A program made the translations under genes and the position numbers. From positions 1-64,000 of the forward strand of contig CAJUSW010000008.1 in NCBI GenBank assembly GCA_910589485.1: a DNA stretch of 64,000 bases, read 5' to 3'. Below the pieces are notes generated by a model. It saw nothing but the letters and a program-made list of their open reading frames with translations. It was not told the DNA's origin and ran no database searches. Each line of letters begins with the position of its first letter. Position 1 is the stretch's first letter. Of the stretch, positions 9,537 to 16,380 are shown piece after piece. Source of the DNA: an uncultured Duncaniella sp. (GTDB lineage: Bacteria; Bacteroidota; Bacteroidia; Bacteroidales; Muribaculaceae).

Positions 9537-9570
9537 ATGGCTCCTGCCCTCACGGGTGGGAGTCATTTTT
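9537..9570 (+). terminator. Terminator after cyclophilin gene
   Basis: GGCTCC...GCCC pairs with GGG...GGGAGTC around a TCAC loop and is followed by five T. A near-identical hairpin stands at 32145-32180 after metY, so each repeat unit brings a terminator for the gene to its left. Confidence 0.65.
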
Positions 9571-9733
9571 GTGTTGTAATGTTGTAGCAGTATGTCAAGG
9601 GGCTCTTGCCGATCGGTGTGGGAGTTTATGGGTTTAGAAGTTTATAGGTTTATGAGCTATCGATTTTGTTGCTCTCCTATTTTCTGTAACCTTATTGCTG
9701 GTTCCGGTGGAACGGCGGAGGTCGGCTCTCCGC

Positions 9734-10498
9734 TTAGATGGGTATGGGTGGTCGGGGGATTGGTGCATCGTCTGCGGGGTGGCCTTGCGGGCCCTCGCGG
9801 GTGGGCAGGCTCCAGCGGAGGATGGACGTTGGGTCGGTGAGGACGAGTATGGCGGTCTCGACCGGGGGCTCGGGTTTCGGGGGCCTCTGTGTGGTGTGGC
9901 CCTGCATGCCGAGGTAGAAGAAGGCGGGAATCTGTTCCCTGTCGACGTTTATGTGTATGACAAGGAAGCCTATGCCGCACAATAATGGGAAGAGTGCGGA
10001 GCAGAGGCTGAGGAATTTCCCGGGGTCGGGTTGCATGGGGGAGTAGCCTTTGTATTCCTGGGCGTTGAGCAGGAGCATGAAGGCGGGTGAGGTGCCACGG
10101 ACGCTGTCGGGGCGGGAATAGGAGGCGTAACGGATACGTTTGTGCAGGGTTTTGACCTGCCGGCGGGTGTAGCCGGTGTATTCGGGGTACATGCCCGAGA
10201 ATTCGCGTTGTTTGCCTTCTTTGGAGAGGTAGAGGAGTGCGGTCGCGCCTTCGGGGGAGGTGGCGAGGCGGTAGTCGAGATATGAACGGAGGAGTTCGGT
10301 TGAGTCGTAGCCTTTGGGGTCTACGATTACGATTGGATGCGGGCGAGAGAGCCGGCGTGCGCGTTCGAGCCGGGATATGACGTTTTTCTCGACGGGGGTT
10401 AGTTCCCGGCCGAGAAATCGTGAGAATTGGTGACACCAGATGTCGGGTCGCCGGATTCGTTTTGTCAGGTGGGTTACCTTGTGGCTCGTTGGTTTCAT
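9734..10498 (-). CDS. Unknown 254-aa protein, copy A of a duplicated gene
   Basis: I cannot assign a family with confidence. The N-terminal part is basic (KVTHLTKRIRRPDIW); a hydrophobic stretch near the middle (LCSALFPLLCGIGFLVIHI, about 166-184) could be a buried core or one membrane segment; the tail is Pro-rich. The second copy at 32341-33105 differs at about eight residues. I count about 45 base differences in 765, most of them silent, so the frame is very probably translated and selected. The order GRELTPVEKNVISRL, IVIVDPKGYDST, then RGTSPAFMLLLNAQEY, then GFLVIHINVDREQIPAFFY resembles a phage terminase large-subunit ATPase domain that has lost its Walker residues; this is a weak inference. 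A consensus -7 box stands only seven bases before the ATG. Confidence 0.75.
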   Translation of the reverse strand: MKPTSHKVTHLTKRIRRPDIWCHQFSRFLGRELTPVEKNVISRLERARRLSRPHPIVIVDPKGYDSTELLRSYLDYRLATSPEGATALLYLSKEGKQREFSGMYPEYTGYTRRQVKTLHKRIRYASYSRPDSVRGTSPAFMLLLNAQEYKGYSPMQPDPGKFLSLCSALFPLLCGIGFLVIHINVDREQIPAFFYLGMQGHTTQRPPKPEPPVETAILVLTDPTSILRWSLPTREGPQGHPADDAPIPRPPIPI

Positions 10499-10505
10499 AT
10501 CAACG

Positions 10506-10514
10506 GCAAAGGTA
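10506..10514 (-). promoter_or_regulatory. Near-leaderless promoter of the 254-aa gene, copy A
   Basis: On the minus strand TACCTTTGC is a perfect TAnnTTTGC -7 box seven bases from the ATG, so the transcript would begin almost at the start codon. No TTTG box is seen 20 bases upstream. The box and its spacing are the same in copy B. Confidence 0.65.
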
Positions 10515-10598
10515 GGATGGTTTTGCCGGGGAAATGGTGTGATAATGTCGTGTTGGCACGAATTTTAAGACCAGAGGGCCAGAGATCAAGTTTTTTTG

Positions 10599-10646
10599 AG
10601 TATAGAGGGATTTTTGAGTATAGAGGAGGATGTATAGAGTATAGGG
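10599..10646. repeat. AGTATAGAG repeat cluster 2
   Basis: GAGTATAGAGG occurs twice, followed by GTATAGAGTATAGG, upstream of the 254-aa gene. The counterpart in unit B is at 33169-33200. Confidence 0.55.
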
Positions 10647-10757
10647 ATTAGATTATTAGGGGTGGAATTTTAAGAGTATATTGGTGGAATATAGGAGGTT
10701 AGGGAGGGTGGATGCGGGGAATTATAGGACGTCTTCGACGCCCATTTGGATGATTGT

Positions 10758-11200
10758 TTCATTTCCCCCACGCCTCACCTGACGGCGCAAATCTAGCCCT
10801 GCGGGCGATTTGCTTGTCAGGTTCGTGGTGGGGCTACGATTTCATCGCCTCTTCGAGGCTTAGTGGGTGGTGTAGCCTGCGGGACGGCGACAACAGTTTC
10901 GTGACTATTACTACATCGCCTCTCCGAGGCTTATCGGGTAGTTGGCCTGCGGGACGGCTACAACAGGCTTGTGGTTTCAACTACATGGCCGTTTCATGGC
11001 TTTTAGGGTCTGTTGACATGCGGTGGATTCACGCTTTGGGTGTGTGGTGATAGCGAGTGCGTGCAGGCGATTGTGGCAACGGATTTCCCTAAAAGCCGTG
11101 AAACTGCGATGTAGTTATAGCCCCACCACGAGGCCGGCAAGCAAATCGCCCGCAGGGCAAGATTTGCGCGGACGGGCGAGGTGTGGGGTAATGATGAAAG
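10758..11200. repeat. Large GC-rich inverted repeat with hairpin modules
   Basis: The left arm (about 10758-10845) returns as its reverse complement at about 11119-11200; both include GCAAATC, CCCTGCGGGCGATTTGCTTG and CGTGGTGGGGCTA. A second pair, GGCTTTTAGGG (near 11000) and CCCTAAAAGCC (near 11088), closes the inner part. Within the left half are hairpins GCCTC-TTC-GAGGC (10847-10859) and GCCTC-TCC-GAGGC (10918-10930). Open frames here are short, compositionally odd and not supported, so I see no gene. Confidence 0.65.
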
Positions 11201-11238
11201 TCATCGCCCCGGCCTCGAAGAGGTCGATTAAATCCCCC

Positions 11239-11386
11239 TGCGACATGGCTTGCGGGGGACCTTCCGGGGCCTATGTGTGGGGGATGGAGTGGGGTCAATG
11301 CCCAACGTCCGCGCACCGGTTTATTAAATACATCTGCGACGTGGCTTGCGGAGGACCTTCCGGAACCTATGTGGAGGATGGAGTGG
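11239..11386. repeat. Two imperfect direct repeats of ~54 bases
   Basis: TGCGACATGGCTTGCGG (from 11239) and TGCGACGTGGCTTGCGG (from 11334) start two copies 95 bases apart; each runs through GGACCTTCCGG to GGATGGAGTGG. In one plus-strand frame both would read CDxACGGPSGxYV, but no start or context supports a gene. The rest of 11200-11440 holds nothing I recognise. Confidence 0.55.
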
Positions 11387-11440
11387 TGACGGCGGTGGTG
11401 ACGGCAGGGTGACGGCGGGATGACTGCGAGGTGATGGGGA

Positions 11441-11962
11441 TTAGGCCGTGAAGGTGTCGAGGGTGTGGGTGAGGAGGGTTTTGAGGGGGTTGGAGTAATA
11501 GCGGAAATCTTTCATTTCGCGGATGGCTTTGGCGAATTGCGGGGCGTATTCATCGAGCAACAGGCGCGATTGGAGGAATGTGAGGGTATCGGCAAAGAGG
11601 CGGTTGATGGCTTCGTTGGAGGTATCCTTGAGCGTTTCTTCCCGTGCCATTTTGCATAGCTCGAGAATGGCGAAAGCCATCAGCTCGCCTATGGCCTCAT
11701 CGCCCGGATCGAGGACGGTGAATTTCTTGATGGTAGCCCGTATACGCGGTATGCGCGGGTGATGTGCCCTGCGAGTGTAGCGCCATGCCTCCTTCAGCAC
11801 AGGTTTCTTGTATTCCTCGAGTTTCTTATTGATGTCGGGCACGGCGTAGAAGTCGAGTATCTCCTTGGCCTCCTTGCTTTTGGCATAGAGGTCGAGTATG
11901 AACTGGCGCAACTGAGGCGCGTCGAATCCTTCGAGTGATTTTTTTACTGTTGTCTTTGACAT
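11441..11962 (-). CDS. DUF6155-like protein
   Basis: A 173-aa soluble, mostly helical protein without signal peptide. The N-terminus (SLEGFDAPQLRQFILDLYAKSKEAKEILDFY) resembles DUF6155 proteins, short Bacteroidota proteins of unknown function; I match it by memory of the pattern only. The remainder is helical with alternating Arg/Lys and Glu. It lies on the minus strand after dsbD, separated by a hairpin at 11993-12026, so it probably has its own transcript or partial read-through. No catalytic motif is visible. Confidence 0.75.
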   Translation of the reverse strand: MSKTTVKKSLEGFDAPQLRQFILDLYAKSKEAKEILDFYAVPDINKKLEEYKKPVLKEAWRYTRRAHHPRIPRIRATIKKFTVLDPGDEAIGELMAFAILELCKMAREETLKDTSNEAINRLFADTLTFLQSRLLLDEYAPQFAKAIREMKDFRYYSNPLKTLLTHTLDTFTA

Positions 11963-11992
11963 GTGCTATAAATCAGTTTCTCATGAATATGA

Positions 11993-12026
11993 GCAGGGGA
12001 GGTGCATGATATTGCATCTCCCCTGC
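11993..12026 (-). terminator. Hairpin after dsbD
   Basis: A 14-base stem, GCAGGGGAGGTGCA with TGCATCTCCCCTGC, has a six-base loop and lies 28 bases after the dsbD stop. There is no T run, so termination may be partial. Confidence 0.55.
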
Positions 12027-12054
12027 CATTTAACGGATTAACTGTGAAAAGTGT

Positions 12055-14079
12055 TTACTTTGCAAAGCTCTTGATACCCTTTTCGAGGAAGTTGGTGAAC
12101 TTGGGTATATCCTCTTCATAGGAGAAGGGACCTGAGAGGAGCGAGCCTTTCTCATCGAGCACTACATAGTAGGGCTGGGCGTTGGCGTTGAACTTGTAAC
12201 GCTGGAGGTAGCTCCACTTGTCGCCGTAGGTGTAGAGGGTGATCTCCTTGCCATACTCGGTGACCTTGATGGGCTCGGGGAGGTTAGCTTTCTCGTCGAC
12301 CATGAGTTTGATCACAACGAAATTGTCGGTGATCATGTTCTTGACATTGGGATCGTCGAGAACAGCGCCTTCCATCTTACGGCAGTTTACGCAACCGTAG
12401 CCTGAGAAGTCGATGAGGACGGGCTTGCCTTCCTGAGCGGCAACCTTCATGCCTTCCTCATAGTCGTCATACTCCTTGAAGCTCTCGCCATAGAGGTTGA
12501 AGTCCTGGGTATAGAGCGGCGGAACGAATGCGCTCACGCCCTTGAGGGGTGCGCCCCAGAGACCGGGGATGAGGTAAACCGACATTGAGAGGGAGATCAT
12601 GGCGAGGAAGAAGCGGAACACTCCGATGCTCGAATCGGCGGGACCGTAGTGGGCAAAGTTGAATTTGCCGAGCAGGTAGAGACCGAGCAGAGCGAACATC
12701 ACGATCCAGAGGGCGAGGAAGATCTCACGGTCGAGGATGTGCCATCCGTAAGCGAGGTCGGCCACGGAGAGGAACTTGAGCGAGAGGGCGAGCTCGACGA
12801 AGCCGAGAACGACCTTGAGGGTGTTCATCCAGTTGCCCGAGCTGGGAGCGGCCTGGAGCATGGTGGGGAACATTGCAAAGAGCATGAAGGGGAGGGCGAG
12901 AGCCATCGAGAATCCGAGCATGCCTATAGCGGGACCCCACATGTTGCCCATGGAAGCGGCTTCAACAAGGAGTGTGCCGATGATGGGGCCTGTGCAGGAG
13001 AATGATACGAGGGTGAGGGTGAATGCCATGAAGAAGATGGAGAGCATGCCCGAGGTGCGCTCGGCCGATGCGTCCATGCGGTTGCTCCACGATGCGGGGA
13101 GCTTGATGTCGAATGCTCCGAAGAAGGAGATGGCAAACACTACGAGGAGGAGGAAGAAGATGATGTTGAAGGTGGCCGAGGTGGAGAGCTCGTTGAGCTT
13201 GCTGGCACCGAAGATGGCGGTGATGATGAGACCGAGGGCCACGTAGATCACGATGATGGAGATACCGTAGATGCAGGCATCCTTGATGGACTTGCTGCGG
13301 TCCTTGCCTTTCTTAAGGAAGAAGCTCACTGTCATGGGGATCATAGGCCATACACAGGGGGTGAAGAGGGCTACGAGACCACCGAGGAAACAGGTGAAGA
13401 ATATGTACCAGAAAGAACCGGCCGAGATGGGTGCGCTCTCGCCGGCGTCCTCATAGTTGACGGGAGTCCAGAGGTCGGAGTCGGCCTTGGTGTCGGCTAC
13501 CACGGGAGCTGCAACGCTGTCGGTAGCGGCCTCGTCAGTGGCTGTCTCGGCGGCAACCTCCTCAGCGGGAGCGGCTTCCTCGGCTTTCTTCTCCTCTACA
13601 GGCTCGGCAGCGGCCTTAACCTTGGCTTTGCCGGTGAAGCTGAATGTTTCGCGGGAGGGGGGGATACAGTTCTCATCGTTGCAAGCGCCGTAGACGAGCA
13701 TCATGTCGATGGCAAATTCGGGCTTGGTAGCGGTGAAGTTCTGGGTGATTGTCACGCTCTGGGTCCACCATGCGAGTTCCATGCCAAACATCTCGTCCAT
13801 CTGGCGATGAGCGGCCTTGGAGGGGGTGGGCTTGCCCTCGAGCTTCACGCCGTCGAGCTTGGGGAAAGTGAACTCGAGAGATTGGGGTCCGCCGTCGGGA
13901 AGGTCCATGGCGTACATGTGCCAGCCGTCCTGAATATTGGCTGTAAGGACAATCTTGCCCTTGTCATCGCCTGTCATGGTCATCTCGGATGTCCATGTAA
14001 CGGGCGTCATGATCTGGGCGGTGGCGGCGAATGTTATCGCCAGCACGGTCGCAAATAATGCAAAGAAACGTTTAAACAT
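12055..14079 (-). CDS. dsbD: Thiol:disulfide interchange protein DsbD
   Basis: Carries reducing power from cytoplasmic thioredoxin across the inner membrane to periplasmic thiol proteins. After a signal peptide (1-21) comes the N-terminal domain with its cysteine pair in GACNDENC (Cys133, Cys138). An Ala/Glu/Val-rich linker (about 151-215) is unusually long and acidic. The membrane domain has about eight helices, with the conserved FTPCVWPMIP (Cys242) and SCTGPIIG cysteines. The C-terminal thioredoxin-like domain has GCVNCRK (near residues 560-565). All six expected redox cysteines are visible. A promoter lies at 14217-14250, leaving a leader of about 130 bases. Confidence 0.95.
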   Translation of the reverse strand: MFKRFFALFATVLAITFAATAQIMTPVTWTSEMTMTGDDKGKIVLTANIQDGWHMYAMDLPDGGPQSLEFTFPKLDGVKLEGKPTPSKAAHRQMDEMFGMELAWWTQSVTITQNFTATKPEFAIDMMLVYGACNDENCIPPSRETFSFTGKAKVKAAAEPVEEKKAEEAAPAEEVAAETATDEAATDSVAAPVVADTKADSDLWTPVNYEDAGESAPISAGSFWYIFFTCFLGGLVALFTPCVWPMIPMTVSFFLKKGKDRSKSIKDACIYGISIIVIYVALGLIITAIFGASKLNELSTSATFNIIFFLLLVVFAISFFGAFDIKLPASWSNRMDASAERTSGMLSIFFMAFTLTLVSFSCTGPIIGTLLVEAASMGNMWGPAIGMLGFSMALALPFMLFAMFPTMLQAAPSSGNWMNTLKVVLGFVELALSLKFLSVADLAYGWHILDREIFLALWIVMFALLGLYLLGKFNFAHYGPADSSIGVFRFFLAMISLSMSVYLIPGLWGAPLKGVSAFVPPLYTQDFNLYGESFKEYDDYEEGMKVAAQEGKPVLIDFSGYGCVNCRKMEGAVLDDPNVKNMITDNFVVIKLMVDEKANLPEPIKVTEYGKEITLYTYGDKWSYLQRYKFNANAQPYYVVLDEKGSLLSGPFSYEEDIPKFTNFLEKGIKSFAK

Positions 14080-14216
14080 GATGATTGGTTGAGGTAACTG
14101 ATTATGGTAAGTCTAATGTTTAAATCACTATACAAGAGCCATCAAAAATAACCGCTACGGAGGTGCGCATTAATTTCCATGACTATTATAACGTAGTTAC
14201 TACATCTTATTTATGC

Positions 14217-14250
14217 GCAAATTTACTGATTTTAATTAATCTATGACAAA
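14217..14250 (-). promoter_or_regulatory. Promoter for dsbD
   Basis: On the minus strand TTTG (14250-14247) is 21 bases before TAAATTTGC (14225-14217), close to the Bacteroidota consensus. The leader to the dsbD ATG is about 130 bases; I see no riboswitch in it. Confidence 0.7.
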
Positions 14251-14321
14251 TATTGGGATATATTTTTATTCCGGATTCGTCAAAAGATGTATATAAAACG
14301 CCCATTTTGGTGAAACATAAG

Positions 14322-16202
14322 TCACACCAAGGCTCTTTTCACCTCGTCGACACCGGGAATTATGGCTATGTGGCGCATGATGGACTGGAGCTCGGTGAAC
14401 GAGTGGACGAGGAATGAGATGGAGCAGGTGACGATGGCATCCTCGGTGACAGTGTGGAGATTGTCGATCGAGAGGTTGAGGTCGTTGGTGATGCAATCGA
14501 CCAGATCGATGAGCAGATGGTAGCGGTCGACGGCCCTGATGTTGATGGTGACGGGATATAGAGTGCTGTCGGGCTGGAAATCCACCGACACGATGTTGTC
14601 GCCCATCTGGGATGCGAGCCTGATGGCCACGGGGCAGTCGCGCTTGTGGAGGGTGATGCGTCCAGAGGCATTCTTGAATCCTATCAGCTCCTCGCCGGGC
14701 ATGGGGTTACACTCGGGACACCGGTCATAGCGAGGCTTGGGCTGCTGCTTGAGATAGGTGGTGATGGCCTTGCGGGCCTTGTAGGTCATGGCGGTGTCGA
14801 GCCAGTCGGGGGCCGGATGAATGTCGGGGTCGGTGAATATCTCCACGATGTCGCCACGGTGCAGGCGGGTCTTGACCGACGCGAGCAGCTGGTTGTTGAT
14901 GCGCGCATACTTGGCATGAAGTCCCAGCTGAGTGTGCACCTCGAAGGCGAAGTCCATCACTGTGGCCCTCTGCGGGAGGATGATCGGTTTGCCCTGGGGG
15001 GTGAAGGTCATGATGTCGTCGTTGTAGAAGGAGCGCACCACTTCCTCGATGAAGCTGGTGCCTTCCTGCCCGCGGGCGGCTATGTCGCGCAGCACCATGC
15101 GGAATTTCTTGATCCACTGCCATATGTTGTCGTCGTTGCGGCTCGCCACGCATCCGAGTTGGGAGTCGCGCACCATGCGCTCGCTGCTGATGTGCACCTC
15201 CTGCCATCGGCCGAATGAGGCGAGCAGTTTCACGTGGTAGCTCTGGTAGCCGTTCTCCTTGGGGGAGTCGATGTAGTTGGCTATTCCGCCGGGTTTCTCC
15301 TTGAAGCGGTCGGTGAGGATGGAGTAGATGCGCATCACCATCTCCTTCTCGGCTTTCCCCTCGGGGGCGTCGAACACCACTTCGGTGAAGTGACGGTATT
15401 TCAGGTGGTTGAAGTCGTCGCCATATTTGCGCATCTTGCGCCACAGGCTGTAGGGCTGGCGGTACTCGATGAATACGCGGGCCTTGATGCCGTGGGCCTC
15501 GAGCTCATGGCGTATCTCCTCGCAGAAGTTGCGCAGACGGTCGCGCTGCAGATCTTCGTCGCGCTTGATCATGGCGGTGAGATCGGCAAACTCGTGGGGA
15601 CAGCGGAATTTGAGGCTGAGGTTCTCAAGCTCGGTCTTCACGTTGTAGAGGCCGAGGCGGTTGGCGAGCGGGGCATAGAAGTAGTCGGTCTCGCCGGCTA
15701 TCTTCATCTGCTTGTCGGGGCGCATGGAGGAGAGGGTGCGCATGTTGTGGAGGCGGTCGGCGAGTTTCACAAGGAGGGCGCGGATGTCGTACTGCACGGA
15801 GTCGAGCATCTGCTTGTAGTTGTCCACCTGCTTGGACTCGTCGTATTTATCTTTCTTCTGTTTGGTGACCACTCTCACAAGGAAAGCGACATCGTGGCCA
15901 AATCGACTCTCGATATCCTCCATTGTATAGTGGGTGTCCTCGACCACATCGTGGAGGAAAGCCGCCATGACGGGGTTGGTGTCGAGCATAAGCTCCTTAG
16001 CGCATATCGTGGCGACGGCTATGGGGTGGAGTATGTAAGGCTCGCCGGTCTTGCGTTTCTGGTCGGCGTGGGCAAATCGGGCCAGCTCGAAGGCCTCGCG
16101 TATGCGTTGAAGATCGGAGGCGGATACACGTTCGGCCATCGCGTCGAGCACCACCTGGGCTTTTTCCTGGATTATCTTGTCGTAGTCGGCACTTGTCACC
16201 AT
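14322..16202 (-). CDS. RelA/SpoT homologue, probably (p)ppGpp hydrolase
   Basis: A long stringent-response enzyme with HD hydrolase, synthetase-like, TGS, zinc-finger-like and ACT domains. The hydrolase has HP (59-60), HDVVED (84-89) and RLHNMRTL with ETDYFYAPLANRLG, all intact. The synthetase region (about 240-345) is abnormal: the usual R-x-K-x-x-x-S-I-x-x-K motif is shortened to RQPYSLWRKM, the catalytic Asp of the YD-L-x-A-x-R strand is replaced in KYRHFTEVVF, and the E-x-Q-I-R motif is EVHISS. GYQSYH is kept. TGS spans about 398-460, CPECNP...HKRDCP about 495-523, ACT about 548-626. I infer a hydrolase-dominated, SpoT-like enzyme that may not make ppGpp. Confidence 0.92.
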   Translation of the reverse strand: MVTSADYDKIIQEKAQVVLDAMAERVSASDLQRIREAFELARFAHADQKRKTGEPYILHPIAVATICAKELMLDTNPVMAAFLHDVVEDTHYTMEDIESRFGHDVAFLVRVVTKQKKDKYDESKQVDNYKQMLDSVQYDIRALLVKLADRLHNMRTLSSMRPDKQMKIAGETDYFYAPLANRLGLYNVKTELENLSLKFRCPHEFADLTAMIKRDEDLQRDRLRNFCEEIRHELEAHGIKARVFIEYRQPYSLWRKMRKYGDDFNHLKYRHFTEVVFDAPEGKAEKEMVMRIYSILTDRFKEKPGGIANYIDSPKENGYQSYHVKLLASFGRWQEVHISSERMVRDSQLGCVASRNDDNIWQWIKKFRMVLRDIAARGQEGTSFIEEVVRSFYNDDIMTFTPQGKPIILPQRATVMDFAFEVHTQLGLHAKYARINNQLLASVKTRLHRGDIVEIFTDPDIHPAPDWLDTAMTYKARKAITTYLKQQPKPRYDRCPECNPMPGEELIGFKNASGRITLHKRDCPVAIRLASQMGDNIVSVDFQPDSTLYPVTINIRAVDRYHLLIDLVDCITNDLNLSIDNLHTVTEDAIVTCSISFLVHSFTELQSIMRHIAIIPGVDEVKRALV

Positions 16203-16317
16203 TAGTCCTTATTTGGAAGCGGATTAGGAAATAAGGCGCAATTTAGTGAAAATTTGTTAGAAATGCACCAAGTTGCGGACAAAAAATCCATGGGTAGGGA
16301 TACTTGGAGGCCGATTT

Positions 16318-16351
16318 TTTGGCAGATGGGTGATTTATTCACTATTTTTGC
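16318..16351 (+). promoter_or_regulatory. Promoter for the GH97 gene
   Basis: TTTG (16318-16321) is 21 bases before TATTTTTGC (16343-16351), which is 29 bases before the ATG at 16381. Both boxes match the Bacteroidota consensus. Confidence 0.75.
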
Positions 16352-16380
16352 AAAAGAACCAGTTCAAAAAATCCAAGAAT

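Larger units (their letters stand above)
9448..10870. repeat. Direct repeat unit A (~1.4 kb)
   Basis: The whole stretch recurs, in the same orientation, at about 32025-33440 with roughly 90-95% identity by eye. It contains, in order, AGTATAGAG strings, AGACCA-type strings, a terminator hairpin, the 254-aa minus-strand gene with its promoter, more AGTATAGAG strings, and the left end of a GC-rich region with hairpin modules. No transposase, integrase or clear target-site duplication is visible, so I call it a repeat, not an insertion sequence. Confidence 0.8.

Noticed and set aside
9657..10436. 259-codon frame overlapping the 254-aa gene on the same strand
   Set aside because: Arg/Pro-rich shadow. 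The corresponding frame in copy B is broken, while the 254-aa frame is intact in both.
10754..11412. Short frames of 98-129 codons in the GC-rich repeat region
   Set aside because: They translate inverted repeats and hairpin modules, with no ribosome site or promoter, and are not kept in the related region at 33.3-33.6 kb.
15234..16205. 323-codon open frame antisense to the RelA/SpoT gene
   Set aside because: Shadow frame with low complexity and no supporting signals.
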